The translations under genes and the position numbers were made by a program. From NCBI GenBank assembly GCA_032622095.1, contig CP136066.1:116085319-116149318 (forward strand): a DNA stretch of 64,000 nt, given 5' to 3'. Of this stretch, positions 50,401 to 56,804 are shown piece after piece (positions within the stretch are counted from its first letter, which is position 1; every line of letters begins with the position of its first letter). The notes under the pieces are model-generated. The model saw nothing but the letters and a program-made list of their open reading frames with translations. It was not told the origin of the DNA and did not search any database. This DNA comes from Siphonodentalium dalli. Lineage: Eukaryota; Mollusca; Scaphopoda; Gadilida; Siphonodentaliidae.

Positions 50401-53400
50401 GCCTACCCATCACTCAAATTTAACTACAGAATGTTGAGAAAGTCTATGTCCAAACTCATTTAAATTTTATTAACCAATACCCATTCACATATCAAATTGA
50501 GACAATAAATGTAAATAGCCTCAATCATGAACCATAAGCCTAAAAGACGTTTTATCCTTGTTTCATGTTCTCTATTTCTGAGGTACCGGTACTACGGGGT
50601 AGTCCGATATTTTGCGATGAAATTCCCGTTTTTGGTTTGATGTGCTTTGAGAGCATGACTTACACAGTTAATTAACTTATTTATGCTAATGACTCATTGA
50701 ATTAAGTTAATGACCGCAACTAATACAAAATGGAAGATGATTTTGCATATTTGTGCAAGGAATTTTTCCAGGTGGCACGAAAATAAAACCGGATGCGCAC
50801 TGGGATGCTTACTATTTTAGCAAAATGAATAAAATGAAAACTGTTGGGAGCTCCGAAATAGGGGCGGGCGAGTCACTGGAAACACAGGTCTTTTTTTTGG
50901 GGCCTTATCTAAGTTAAGTTATCTAATAATGATACACAGATACATTGCCCTTAAATATATCTCAAACGAAATGTCTACTGCTCAGGTGAAATGGTAATTT
51001 TGAACCAACCATGAATCAACCTTGAAGTTTCTTCCGTTCGATTGTTATGTGGATTGAAAACATTTGTTTTTGGAAAATATTTGTCAATTGTGATGGAACA
51101 TCACAGAACCCCCTACTAATACAGACTATTGAGACTAATGTTAGTACCTAAATAGATCAATCCGAATCCTCCCTGTCCAATCACTGATCCTAGTTTCCAT
51201 TGCTTTTTGAAACAGTCCTTCAGAATTTCTCCCCTTGGAAAAATTTCAGGTAGCTGATGTCCACCTTTTGGCGCTCTTGACTTCCGAGCAACTGAAAGTG
51301 GAAAAACAAGAATAATTTCCACCAAAAAAATGAAAGTTTCAATGACACTGTAGCTCAACTTGGATAGGTGATAATTTCATGTGTTACAGTCAACAGTGCA
51401 ATTAGGAATGCCGAAACTTTAAATGTCTAAGTAATACTAAATGTCAACATGAAGAGATATGATAGATATAAAATAAAATCCAAGATGGCTGTTTCTGAAA
51501 AATTTGACGGCTCCCATCAAGAGGTCACCCAAAAGATCCATATGAAGTTTGGTGACAATCGGATGAGGGATGTGGTCTGTAGGGTGTGCCAAAGGATATA
51601 GTCATGCAAAGAGAATAAAAGGTCAGCTGAACACAGTGTCCCCCGAAAACGTGGCAAGTCGATGCCGCTTTGTTGAAGAAATAAAAATAAATGTTGTAAT
51701 TTTCTAAGTCGAAAAGGGTTAATAACTTTGGATTTTTTTTTTTTTCGTCATCTATATACATGTTGCACATCTTCAATATATGGGTAACGATACTCTGAAG
51801 TTTCAAATATCTACGATCAAAACTGTAGGAGGAGTTGATTACACCACGAAGGTACCCTCATACAGAAGATTATAAAAAAAAAGTCGAAAAGGGTTAATAA
51901 CTCCGTCAAAAAAAAAATTCCCGTCATCTATATACATGTTGCACATCTTCAATATATGGGCAACAATATTCTGAAGTTTCAAATCTCTGGAATGAAATCT
52001 GTAGAGGAGATGATTACACCATGAAGGTACTAAATAGTATGACGGACGAACGGACGGAACAACGAACGGACGGACGGACAGAGCCCGTTTCTATAGTCCA
52101 ATTAGCTCCCATCTAGAGGTGATCCTAAACATATCTGTAAATTTTCAAAACATTTCTCCAAAAATGAGGGCAGCAGGATGTGTCAATTGATTAAAATTTG
52201 AAATCCAAATGTTTGCTGGTGGTGAATTTTGTTTGTTTTTTTTTGTTTTTTACAATTTTTTACAAATTTCAGTCAAAATAAGATGCTCCCATTAACCCGA
52301 AGATCCATATGAAGTTTGGTGACAATCAAAAGAGTAAAATCCAAGATGGCTGCCAGTGGCCATGTTTTAACGAATTCCGGTCGAAATAGGAGCTCCCAAC
52401 TAGAGGTCACCCCGAAGTTCCATCTGAAGTTCTGTGATGGTCAGATGAGGGATGTGGTCTGTAGGGTGAGCTAAAGGATTTAGTCAAGCAAAGAGTAAAC
52501 TCCAAGATGGATGCTAGCAGCCATGTTTGTTAATGAATTTCGGTCGAAATACCGTAGGAGGCTCCCATGCAGAGGTCACCCTGAAGATCCAAATGAAGTT
52601 TGGTGATGATCGGATGCAAGATGCAGGTTGCAGGGTGTGCCGATGGATTCAAATCCAAGATGGCTGCTGGTAGCCATATATTTTTGTCAATTTCGGTCAA
52701 AATAGGAGGCTCCCATCTAGAGGTTACCCTGAAGATCCATATGAAGTTTTGTGACGATCGGATGAGAGATGTGACCTGTAAGGTGTGCTAACGGAAATTG
52801 TTGATGGACAGATGGATGACGGATGCCGACCCATGGCAATAGAACAAAAAAAGCAATAAAAAAAAAGAGCAAGTGAGTGATCAAATTGACAAATAAAGAC
52901 CATCCATTTTCAGAACAAATTCTAATTGTAACATACTAGTAATGTAACGTAACTATTCATTTAACATATATGTACCTGTATCATACAATGTATCTTTTCA
53001 ATGTGCCAGCCATATAATGACTGCCCACTCGTACATACATGCATATGACTACAAGAGTCTATCAATCAACAATGACATAAAATATGGCCACACAAAGTCA
53101 ATTTCCTGTCTCTCAGGCTTACGTGCAAGGTCCCGAAACCCTGTGCATTCAATCTTTTTATTGGCGGAACTAAAAAAAATATAATTTTTTAAGTCAAAGT
53201 TGTTTTTTTCTAAAAGCGTATTAATATCTAACTTTTAAGAGAATTAAATATTTATCATGTTTGAACACTTAATCAGATTTGAGGGAAAGGGAGTGAAGAG
53301 TCCAATAAAACAACATAATGTTTATCATATGACTTCAATGTTCCCATGTGACGATGTCCCTACATACTACATTTTACAACAGGATTATTCCAAATAAAGA

Positions 53401-55473
53401 CAAAATGATTTGTGAAAGAGTTGATTATTTCTGTATACACTGTATTTTACAGCCTGTTGGTGCTTGGGGTTAAAAGTTGGGGGTTGGCACTATATTATTG
53501 AGATAATTGGAAGATATTGAGAAAAATAAAGGAAAAATAAGAAAAAGTTTTCCCCACCTACCTGCCTTATTTTTTTCTTCAGTCCATTAGCCAAAACAAA
53601 GGTATTTTTTTTAGGTATAAACGGATATGTATTCTCCAACAGATGTTTTCCTACTTCAATAGTACATGTACAACAATGCTGAAACACACAGCAGGATATC
53701 TGGAGAAAACAAACATTTTAGTATCAGGCGATCTGTTATTTTCCAATGAATGCATTTTGCAAAATTCATTCTTTCACATCATTGTTATGCTGTGTCAGCC
53801 CTTGGTCCTTACATTTCAAAACTGAAGAATTTATATTACATATCTCAGTTGCAATATCATATATTGCATGAATCTGATACAATTTCTCTGCACCTGACAT
53901 TTAGTTTACAGTGTTACAAATGTTACAAGCTTTTAATTTGACTATAATCTGTATTGTTTGTGGATTTTGACATCACTGCCTTTCACCATAACTTATGAGA
54001 ACATACCATAAATCCTATCGTCATCCCAAATCAACATACCGGTAGCTATGGTAGTTATGACACCCCCAGGTTCCATCCACCACATAGCGGTTTCATGCAG
54101 TATCTATGCAAGACCAAAGCTGCTCTGGACAGCAGCCGACTAGTTGAGTAGTAGGTATTTATTTTATTTTATTCATCTCTATTAAACTACTAAATGATGT
54201 AGTTGGGTATTGATTACATGTACATGTAAATATGCAAATACCGGTAGGAACTAATAAAAGCAGCAAGTCCATGGCAGCTTTGATCTTGTACGGAAACACT
54301 CTGACACATTATATTGAGTCATGTCAACCATCTCATTCTGTAGGAATATCTTGATTGCCAGCTCATGTAGTCTCTGACTACTCAAATACATGTCACAAAT
54401 AAAACGGCTTGCGATTGATATAAAGGTCTGCAAAAAACAGTATGTTCACTTGAATAGATTGATTAAATACTGTAGTGATGTGCGGTATTGAAATCTCATT
54501 TCGGTTTTGTTTTTGGTATGGTTTTTGTTTCGTACTCAATGCACCAATTAGTATATGTGTAGAGTAGATGGTATAATATTTGACATAATATTTGCAGCCA
54601 TTGATATCCATATTGAACGGCAATATGTGTAATTTTTGCTCATATCGCACCCACATGTTCCAAATTGAAACTGTTAAGTACTAGTAACGGTGGCAAATAG
54701 CAGCTGACAAAGGTATGCACTAACCACTCATCTTGTAAAAGTGACATTCAGCGACTAGCGGTGTCTGTTAATTGAAACCAGAAGAATAGGTTTTATAGAA
54801 TACATCGGTTGCAGTTCGGTTTTGAAATAAAAAAAAACAAACAGAGAAACCGTAAAACCGCATATCACTAACTACTGATTATGGCTGCTGATCTGATACG
54901 TCGCATAGAAATAAAATATTAAAATTAAATTCACGCGCACACATGCTTTTCAAATTTGTTTGGACTGAGAAACGGGAACTTGACTGCGTGGCATATATTA
55001 CTTCAGCACACATAATGTTCTCAAATAATATTTGTCTTCAGGGCTCTGATGGGGGAAGGGGGTGTGCAGATAATTTTTTCCAGAGCTATGTGGGAATAAA
55101 GTTGTACATCATGGAATATGTCTCTGCCATATTAAACATACATTAATCATTCACCTTAATAAAGTACATGTACCGGTACCATTTTCTTCATTGGCTAATA
55201 AAGCTGAAACATGCAGATTAACGTAAATGACAAAGAAGCACTGATTAAATATCAGAACAAAGTTTAATATCAATGTTTCATAAGAGTTCTGTACTCACGA
55301 TAACAATGAACATATTTCAGAGATGTTCTTGTGATAATTTTATGAAAACATTTTATGAGTTATTTGTATGCAAAGAACTGCATAGACAAGCGCAGATTGG
55401 TGGAAAGGAATAAACATAATCACAATTCCTCAATTTAATACTTACCTGGTTTGGCTGCCGCTGATCTTGGCAT
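9335..55473 (-). CDS. VRK1: VRK1-type serine/threonine kinase, ten coding exons, C-terminal tail missing
   Basis: Ten exons join in frame: 55473-55446, 51291-51148, 40668-40613, 39901-39832, 35487-35294, 31494-31390, 29512-29380, 24946-24826, 22666-22602, 9522-9335. All introns are GT..AG. The 368 codons show the family in order: glycine loop IGQGGFG (47-53), VVKIEP with catalytic Lys75, alpha-C Glu87, catalytic loop HADIKASN (178-185, Asp180), DYG (204-206), then FTSIDAH and SPSRRGDLEILAYCMLQW of the C-lobe, and DEKPNY near the end. VRK1 kinases are nuclear and phosphorylate histone H3 and BAF; this is family knowledge. Human VRK1 has about 396 residues, so only the short basic tail is missing. 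VRK2 is the alternative, but no membrane anchor can be assessed and the C-lobe fits VRK1 better. The introns are filled with transposons. Confidence 0.93.
9523..10118. other. Intron 9 sequence with no recognised feature
   Basis: About 600 bases between the exon 10 acceptor and the B1 repeat. I see no coding frame, inverted repeat or tandem array. Confidence 0.5.
10119..10222 (+). mobile_element. Family B copy 1, left part (split by L1)
   Basis: From 'atgaaagtatcaatgacac' through 'tgtagctcacttgg' to 'ctaagtaatac' it matches the left end of the B copy at 51330. There 'ctaagtaatactaaatgtcaac' runs on uninterrupted. Here the LINE starts right after 'aatac'; B resumes at 20440. Confidence 0.8.
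10223..10879 (+). CDS. L1-like ORF1 (RNA-binding chaperone type)
   Basis: 218 codons, intact. An N-terminal coiled coil (about 1-70) is followed by GEQYSRKTNIRILDL, DIIAAHRLP, KPCIVKFARPDTR and a C-terminal RKNLS...VRDDVTKDN...FIWGK region. This is the RRM plus C-terminal-domain layout of L1/Tx1 ORF1 proteins, which bind the element's RNA. The true N-terminus may have been lost with 5' truncation. Confidence 0.82.
   Translation: MEIFKKEIMKDVNETLEFHKASMDSKFEKWEHENSLLNEEVEHYRSENMAMKDEIQVLISKVNRGEQYSRKTNIRILDLEETDNENLKKKICDSVNGSQSNVRISELDIIAAHRLPARGSPKPCIVKFARPDTRNMVFEQRKNLSYLAQDNSKKPLKVRDDVTKDNIQLMNRLFNHEKIQLAYHRNGFIWGKLKTGERVKFDITESIDTTIRKYFVKK
10915..11007 (+). repeat. TA/TG microsatellite
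   Basis: 'tatatatgtatgtgtgtata' words in an alternating pyrimidine-purine run, between ORF1 and the endonuclease frame of the LINE. Confidence 0.9.
11896..12644 (+). pseudogene. L1-like endonuclease domain, frameshifted
   Basis: ORF2 opens MVSIMSMNCRGLGDPKKRRD and YCLQDVHFTT at 11896-12201. After a shift it continues IVICGDFNLVLD (about 12280), DIWRYNNPKERRYTWRR, ARLDFFLIS and YKTDHSAISLQL. The residues of an APE-type endonuclease (QD, GDFN, the DHS triad) are present. The frame breaks near 12200. Confidence 0.85.
12645..13124 (+). pseudogene. L1-like ORF2, segment between endonuclease and RT
   Basis: A Lys/Glu-rich helical region (LENITTEKESLEMEKLKREL) leads to SRARWIGEAK. After a one-base shift near 13015 it continues PSKYFLNLEKRNFTSKTIQ and NNGDMIYEQHEILH. 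It is cut at 13124 by the foldback element and resumes at 17469. Confidence 0.85.
13125..17468. mobile_element. Foldback element 1 with ~1.7-kb inverted arms
   Basis: The ends are AGTCCGGCCGCC and its near-complement GGCGACCGGACT, flanked on both sides by AT. The left arm (13125 to about 14800) is repeated inverted in the right arm (about 15694-17468). The arms include 'ccaagatggccaccaaaatg' and a pair of matching open frames near 13623 and 16872. No transposase was seen. The LINE frame reads through correctly (HEILH to QETNHFYKRLY) if the element and one AT copy are removed. That supports a 2-bp AT duplication; a TA target cannot be excluded. Confidence 0.85.
14430..16075. repeat. Minisatellite core of foldback element 1
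   Basis: Degenerate units of about 40-45 bases built on 'accatacagtcactccatgtatac' type words. The orientation flips near 14820: units read on the minus strand to the left and on the plus strand to the right. Several overlapping open frames here (such as MELMYVMND on both strands) come from the repeat and are not genes. Confidence 0.85.
17469..19008 (+). pseudogene. L1-like reverse transcriptase, with stops
   Basis: Resumes the LINE ORF2 with NHFYKRLYKNQ, NNKCPGNDGYSVEFLKFFW, RQGIVTLLPK, NWRPISLLNVTYKI, SDQTGFISGRYIG, LIDFEKAFDSISW, LERGCRQGDPISPYIFLL and MSQYADDTSLFL in order. YADD is the catalytic motif. In-frame stops lie near 17730 and 18127 and a frameshift near 18058, so the enzyme is inactive. 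Confidence 0.9.
19008..20018 (+). pseudogene. L1-like ORF2 C-terminus with one stop
   Basis: Continues the RT with KLKWFQYRINTHIIGTKQLL and CTFCKSNTESIIHIFWECP, the Cys-rich knuckle of L1 ORF2. A TGA at 19739-19741, probably a mutated TGG, interrupts an otherwise open frame that ends RWSYLEELI at 20018. About 400 bases of 3' UTR follow before the A-rich tail. Confidence 0.85.
20440..22193 (+). mobile_element. Family B copy 1, right part: tandem array
   Basis: About ten diverged units of about 155-165 bases. Each carries 'atccaagatggc', 'ctcccatctagaggtcaccc', 'gatccatatgaagtttggtg' and 'gtgtgccaaaggatttagtc'. It ends 'gtcaagttgagttaaa', close to the reverse complement of the 'tgtagctcaacttgg' motif near the left end. 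A second left-end motif is buried at about 20845. No coding capacity. Confidence 0.85.
22602..22666 (-). CDS. VRK1: VRK1 exon 9
   Basis: 65 bases encoding YMSDISSLMSACF and the linker to FDVP, phase 2 in and phase 1 out, with a ttttttctag acceptor and a gtaaga donor. It matches human RENIASLMDKCF by position. A family B repeat starts 18 bases upstream of the acceptor. Confidence 0.88.
22685..23275 (+). mobile_element. Family B copy 2, right-truncated
   Basis: Starts 'atgaatgtgtcaataaccc' then 'tgtagctcaacttgggg', and runs through two to three degraded array units before losing similarity near 23275. It begins 18 bases upstream of the VRK1 exon 9 acceptor. Confidence 0.8.
23431..23471 (+). 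repeat. Poly-C run (41 nt)
   Basis: 41 uninterrupted C bases. Proline and glycine runs in ORFs over it are artefacts. The true length is likely uncertain. Confidence 0.95.
23780..24430. mobile_element. Degraded relative of foldback element 1 arm
   Basis: 23910-24400 follows the left arm of the 13125 element (from about 13280) in order: 'gaagctaag', 'ccaagatggccaccacaatg', 'gccgccggaagt', 'gttacaagttgtggttgatg' and 'aatattgga'. No inverted partner or termini were seen. Confidence 0.7.
24826..24946 (-). CDS. VRK1: VRK1 exon 8 (C-lobe, RRGDLEILAY)
   Basis: 121 bases after a ttttacag acceptor. The first two bases complete Ser244. It encodes PSRRGDLEILAYCMLQW, LPWED and YVRDSKI and stops in phase 2 at gtatgt. 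This is the C-lobe signature of VRK and casein-kinase-1-like kinases. Confidence 0.94.
25155..25290 (+). repeat. G-family repeat unit
   Basis: A diverged unit with 'gagatactgttgtgaaagat', 'catataccaga' and 'aacggtcataaaattgctaa'. Other units lie at 26255-26420 and 28608-28905. Confidence 0.65.
25393..26025 (+). mobile_element. Family B copy 3, both ends present
   Basis: Starts 'atgaaattgttaatgacac' with 'tgtagcttaacatgg' and ends 'gtcaagttgagctaaa', the inverted form of the left motif. Between them lie three to four array units. It is the shortest copy with both end motifs, in the intron upstream of exon 8. Confidence 0.75.
26255..26420 (+). repeat. G-family repeat unit
   Basis: Contains 'aacctggttttcaaag', 'gttgtaaaagatccatatac' and 'aaactaagggccataactcc'. 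It directly follows a 'gggggtataataaa' E-type end at 26240-26253. Confidence 0.65.
26445..28610. repeat. Inverted-repeat structure enclosing E units
   Basis: 26445-26625 recurs inverted at about 28425-28610. Shared words include 'ctgctcagattagtcacgca' and 'tgcatgaatgcaccc'-like text leading into 'taaagcttgt' and 'tatgcagtcagttt'. Between the arms lie low-complexity DNA and the E-family tandem units. Confidence 0.65.
27182..27900 (+). repeat. E-family element E1, tandem ~160-180 bp units
   Basis: Starts 'acaagagatggactgtcgtc' with 'attcccccttgtggcat'. Then come four units with 'aacaaagatgaataactcta', 'tgtcctcatagtagtgaaca', 'tcaagttatgacctgaa' and 'cagacagaccaaaaa'. Confidence 0.7.
28608..28905 (+). 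repeat. G-family, two tandem units (~155 bp)
   Basis: Two adjacent units sharing 'aaacctggtttt', 'atcaagatagtgttgt', 'aaaatagacaaactaa' and 'ggccgta'. They abut the start of E2. Confidence 0.7.
28908..29372 (+). repeat. E-family element E2, reaching the exon 7 donor
   Basis: Starts 'acaagagatgggctgtcgtc' with 'catacccccttgtggcata' and ends 'aatccagtatacccaccatt' with the terminal hairpin lost. The last recognisable bases lie about 10 bases from the exon 7 donor at 29379. Confidence 0.65.
29380..29512 (-). CDS. VRK1: VRK1 exon 7 (DYG motif, activation segment)
   Basis: 133 bases encoding VYLVDYGLATKY through HKEYKEDP, HDGTVEFTSIDAHKG and Val243. VRKs have DYG in place of the usual DFG, as here. 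The donor is a strong gtaagt. A degraded E-family repeat end lies only about 10 bases into the following intron. Confidence 0.95.
29555..30215 (+). repeat. E-family element E3 with 3' hairpin
   Basis: A 5' end 'acaagtgcaccgctgg' is followed by 'aacgcccccgactg'. Two tandem units (about 170 bp) share 'gggcgtaactctggaaaaa' and 'gcataccaaagatcaactga'. The end is a hairpin CCCCCAAATCTCC / GGAGATCGGGGG at about 30182-30209, followed by 'cataataaa'. Confidence 0.7.
30551..31334. mobile_element. hAT MITE with perfect 8-bp TSD
   Basis: The ends are CAGGGTTGG and its complement CCAACCCTG, each followed inward by a 'gatttaaatc' palindrome. The flanks are TTTTATTA at 30543-30550 and 31335-31342, identical. 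784 bases with no transposase frame. The structure is diagnostic of a non-autonomous hAT element. Confidence 0.92.
31390..31494 (-). CDS. VRK1: VRK1 exon 6 (catalytic loop)
   Basis: Exactly 35 codons, phase 0 at both ends. It contains FIHENDYVHADIKASN with catalytic Asp180, Lys182 and Asn185, and ends MDNE before gtaatt. Catalytic residues are intact, so the kinase is predicted to be active. Confidence 0.95.
31754..32259 (+). mobile_element. Helitron-like element H2 with 122-bp tandem units
   Basis: Starts TCTCATATATATTTTGAAG after an A, and ends CTAG before a T. A terminal hairpin GCCCGGAC-AAC-GTCGGGC lies at 32231-32248. Inside, a 122-base unit ('gcatgcgcagacgagatctc' starting at 31924, 32046 and 32168) occurs about 2.5 times. 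Non-autonomous. Confidence 0.75.
32260..33583 (+). mobile_element. Helitron-like element H3, head-to-tail with H2
   Basis: Starts TCTATTATATATTTTGG directly after the CTAG of H2 and ends CTAG at 33580-33583 before a T. The subterminal hairpin is CCCGGAC-GAA-GTCGGG. A second partial 5' end near 32800 suggests an internal fusion or nested copy; that inner part resembles H1. It carries five TGACCTTGA and four TCAAGGTCA sites in facing pairs. Confidence 0.72.
33584..35137. other. Intron 5 sequence, nothing recognised
   Basis: No coding similarity or clear repeat. AT-rich, with short open frames at chance level. Confidence 0.5.
35138..35233 (+). repeat. 48-bp tandem duplication
   Basis: Two nearly identical 48-base units starting 'aaatttgggcgaggg' and 'aaatttgggtgaggg', each with 'atggaccctaaaagggac'. 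It lies about 60 bases downstream of VRK1 exon 5 on the minus strand. Confidence 0.9.
35294..35487 (-). CDS. VRK1: VRK1 exon 5 (N-lobe to hinge, alpha-D/E)
   Basis: 194 bases giving residues 100-164 with the KKLKFLGVPKF, YRFMVMPRF and DLQKLFE blocks of VRKs, then FSRKSTCSLGIRM. The donor is gtaagg. The stretch before the donor resembles VRK2 (LGIRM) as much as VRK1. Confidence 0.94.
35827..36597 (+). repeat. E-family element E4 with 3' hairpin
   Basis: A 5' end 'acaagaggtgtgcactcgcg' leads to 'gcatacccccaccgtgg'. Internal units carry 'aaattattgaaatcggttca'. A 'ggacggacggacgca' tract precedes a hairpin ACCCCCATTTTC / GAAAGTGGGGGT (36562-36595), then 'tataaaa'. Confidence 0.72.
36598..37147 (+). 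repeat. Three tandem ~168-bp E-like units
   Basis: 'ggttccca' recurs at 36653, 36820 and 36989, with 'ggataactccaccaaaaaa', 'gacagacgtcataa' and 'atatctgtgcca' in step. It ends in a C-run and 'gagggtataaatt', a degraded E-type 3' end. Confidence 0.75.
37377..38443. mobile_element. hAT-like inverted-repeat element
   Basis: The left end TAGAGGTGGTACTCGGTA mirrors the right end ACCGCTCATCTCTACT. 'ataccg' words are enriched at both ends. Flanks GTCTAGTA and GTCCAGTA could be a 7/8 target duplication, but the alignment with the termini is not clean. No transposase was found. Confidence 0.5.
38444..39831. other. Intron 4 sequence, nothing recognised
   Basis: Short repeated words near 39390-39500 ('gagtttcatccac' type) but no coding similarity or clear element. 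Confidence 0.45.
39832..39901 (-). CDS. VRK1: VRK1 exon 4 (alpha-C helix)
   Basis: 70 bases after a ctttttcag acceptor, ending in phase 1 at gtacta. It encodes EPHSNGPLFCELHFYQRVG and four more residues, matching the family block that follows the VVK lysine. Glu87 is the probable alpha-C glutamate. Confidence 0.92.
40613..40668 (-). CDS. VRK1: VRK1 exon 3 (beta-3 lysine)
   Basis: 56 bases between a cttttcag acceptor and a gtatgt donor. Phase 1 in, phase 0 out. The first codon completes Ala58. An acidic loop follows, then EYVVKI with the ATP-anchoring Lys75. Found by extending the kinase frame; it is too short to stand out as an open frame. Confidence 0.9.
41030..41228 (+). repeat. Family B fragment
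   Basis: One array unit with 'gctcccatctagaggtcacc', 'gtgtgccaaaggatttag' and 'acatggccgctggcggcc'. Both ends are lost. Confidence 0.75.
41957..44359 (+). pseudogene. CR1-like ORF2 reverse transcriptase, one stop
   Basis: One reading frame of 801 codons including the terminal stop, broken only by TAA at 42968-42970, which probably replaced TTA (Leu). Motifs in order: KSNKNKSCPKAKIEYWRN, KPWITKGM, GKHSIDKDGLSSFIMKK, VIPLFKSGD, NYRPISILPIFSKILEKI, NQYGFRKDHST, VFIDFSKAFDTINH, GVPQGSVAGPILFLVYVND, SFADDTTVY, FKFLGIHID and a C-terminal CKNKFCPDC. All RT blocks are present. The first residues at 41957 probably come from the hAT flank and not from the LINE. Confidence 0.92.
41990..44870 (+). mobile_element. 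CR1/jockey-group LINE, 5'-truncated, young
   Basis: It lacks the endonuclease and starts within ORF2 at about 41990 (exact base uncertain). After the RT a 3' UTR ends in 'aataaaatatt' and an ACTT-type microsatellite tail (44855-44870), as in CR1-group elements, with no poly-A. It is inserted in the inner hAT. Target duplication not determined. Confidence 0.85.
46091..46245 (+). repeat. F-family tandem unit, left part
   Basis: Contains 'tacatgagtcacgtgtttat' and related text that recurs, at roughly two-thirds identity, at about 48905-49010. The second unit was separated by the 46246 hAT insertion. Confidence 0.55.
46246..48797. mobile_element. hAT element containing foldback element 2
   Basis: The termini TAGGGCCCTGC are perfect on 11 bases, with related 'ttcgaatcg' text inside both ends. 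The flanks TCATATTT (46238-46245) and CCATATTT (48798-48805) match 7/8. Only about 380 bases remain once the foldback is removed, so this was a MITE. Confidence 0.82.
46337..48511. mobile_element. Foldback element 2 (same family as 13125)
   Basis: The ends AGTCTGGCTGTC and GACCAGACT match the AGTCYGG(C/T)CG termini of foldback element 1, again flanked by AT on both sides. A 40-base perfect inverted stretch ('aacatatccaaaatccgcta' onward at about 46434) recurs at about 48390-48430. Internal 'aaatggctgtcaaaatggcc' and 'ccattttggcggccg' show the same word bias. No coding frame. Confidence 0.78.
48806..49150 (+). repeat. F-family unit and B-type right end
   Basis: The second F unit carries 'aatgagtcacactttcattc'. 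It runs into 'atagctcaaacttgactttg' and 'tcaggttgaac' at 49115-49147, the right end of a family B element whose left end was not found. Confidence 0.6.
49151..51147. other. Intron 2 sequence, nothing recognised
   Basis: About 2 kb left of exon 2 with no coding similarity or repeat structure that I could define. Confidence 0.5.
51148..51291 (-). CDS. VRK1: VRK1 exon 2 (N-lobe, glycine-rich loop)
   Basis: Residues 10-57, entered in phase 1 after a ctttcag acceptor and left in phase 1 at gtacta. It carries a basic, Pro/Gly-rich leader, the GEILKD segment typical of VRKs and the nucleotide loop IGQGGFGLIYL. A family B repeat begins 38 bases upstream of the acceptor. Confidence 0.93.
51330..52850 (+). 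mobile_element. Family B copy 4, uninterrupted left end
   Basis: Starts 'atgaaagtttcaatgacac' and 'tgtagctcaacttggat', and reads through the site that the L1-like element occupies in copy 1. It then has array units, one E-like segment with a 'ggacggacggaca' tract (51650-52090), and more B units. The right end stops in 'gccgacccatggcaatag', just short of the terminal motif. Confidence 0.82.
52851..54250. other. Intron 1 sequence, nothing recognised
   Basis: No convincing coding frame or repeat. AT-rich with scattered 'taccggta' palindromes. Confidence 0.45.
54251..54427 (-). other. Candidate exon of unknown gene
   Basis: After a strong tttttgcag acceptor the minus strand is open for 58 codons to a stop at 54251. 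It begins TFISIASRFICDMYLSSQ and continues RLHELAIKIFLQNEMVDMTQ. The composition looks protein-like. The frame does not fit VRK1 exon 1 (phase 1), where it would stop after about 11 codons. No family is recognised. It could be a transposon remnant, an alternative terminal exon or chance. Confidence 0.25.
54473..54870. mobile_element. hAT-like MITE (398 bp)
   Basis: The left end TAGTGATGTGCGGT and reverse-complemented right end TAGTGATATGCGGT differ at one base. 'cggttttg' words lie inside both ends. The flanks do not give a clean 8-bp duplication. The terminus is close to that of the 41546 element (TAGTGATGAGC). Confidence 0.7.
55446..55473 (-). CDS. VRK1: VRK1 coding exon 1 (start codon)
   Basis: It encodes MPRSAAAKP plus one base and ends at a gtaag donor. 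Human VRK1 also begins MPR. Eight bases upstream of the ATG the minus strand reads tttccag, a good acceptor. The exon may therefore start at 55481, with a non-coding 5' UTR exon further upstream. I could not place that exon or a promoter. Confidence 0.85.
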
Positions 55474-55481
55474 TTTTAATC

Positions 55482-56796
55482 CTGGAAATGGAAATATTGG
55501 AGCAGGTATTGGCAGTTGATAATGCATCTAGTTCTGATTCAAAATGTAAGACAATCAGGTGGTTCCACTATTTGAGTGTGTGTGTGACGGGACATTTTTA
55601 TGACTTGCAAATGCTATGAGTGAATGTTGAATCAAGGTGTGAGACCCACTGTGAACACCACCTTCAAATTGATACATGTAGCAGTGGTTAGTTTCACATA
55701 TATAGACCATATAAATGTTTTTTCAACAAGCTCAGATCAGTGCTCAATTTAAAACGACGCACACCCCAGCGGCTATTTGTGGAAAAATTATTGTAGGTGA
55801 AAGTTCTATCTCTTGTCTTCTTGACACATTGAAATAATCTGTATGCTATACATAATTCCGAGGTCAGGCAGTCAATAATTATCCATGGAAACATAGAGTA
55901 TCACTGCACATGGTATTATCTTCAATACAAACCAGCAGTTGCTTAAACTGTTCTGCTTTGTAGAAAATTTCACGAAAATCTGAGTTGTGACCATAGATTC
56001 TAGGTAAAATATGTAAATATGCATGCACGCCAGATTAATGAGTAGTAACCATATACAGTATAAGCTCTCCAAACCGAACACCCTTCGGATCGCCATTTCT
56101 GTTCTGTTTAGAGAGGTGTTCGGTTTATAGAAAATTGCACTATGATCGGAATGTATTGACGTCGTTAAGAGTTGTCGAACCACAACCAACTCATTATTGA
56201 TTAATTTAACTTTATTCAATAAAGTAATGAATAAAATATAAATAATAGATAAAACATGGGGGCCGGTAGCTGCAAGGAAATTTCAGTAACTATCACAAAA
56301 CTAGTTGAAGAATTAAACAATGGTATATTAAAACATAATACATGTGATAAGACAGGAAACACTGAAACGATAAGTTTTACGGTGATTTGCAGTTTTTGAA
56401 AATGTCGCTGACAAAATGAATGTAGCACAGGTGTTGTAGTTTCATACTCCTGTATGTGCGTACATGATTTAATTAACGGTCTTTTGTTTGGCAAACGCTC
56501 TGGACCGAAAAAATCTTGTAGCAAAAAGTTTGGCCAAATTAAAAAAAAAATGGCCAAATTAAATTATTATTTTCTGGGCGGTTCACAATTGATGACTAAA
56601 ATATTTGTTTTAAACTTTATTTGTTACTCAAAATAAAAGCATAATTAAAACAGCACAAAACTACTTTAAGACAAAATATTATACGAACATATATAGGTAT
56701 ATGCGTTATGTCGCTAAAGAAATGAGCTGTGTCAGTTGTCATCGCTATTTTCGCCAAAATAAAAAAAAAATTGCTTATTATCATAAGGTGATAACT
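55482..56796. other. Upstream of VRK1 start, one pogo/Tigger-like end
   Basis: At 56056 CAGTATAAGCTCTCC follows a TA, and 'ccgaacacc' reappears inverted as 'ggtgttcgg' about 45 bases on. This resembles a pogo/Tigger terminus. No partner end was found. No promoter or coding frame is evident elsewhere here. Confidence 0.35.
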
Positions 56797-56804
56797 GTTG
56801 AATA

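Noticed and set aside
51116-51358. A frame starting MSYSVIETFIF as the VRK1 N-terminus
   Set aside because: The first part is repeat B and intron. A clean acceptor at 51291 and a matching exon 1 at 55473 explain the start better.
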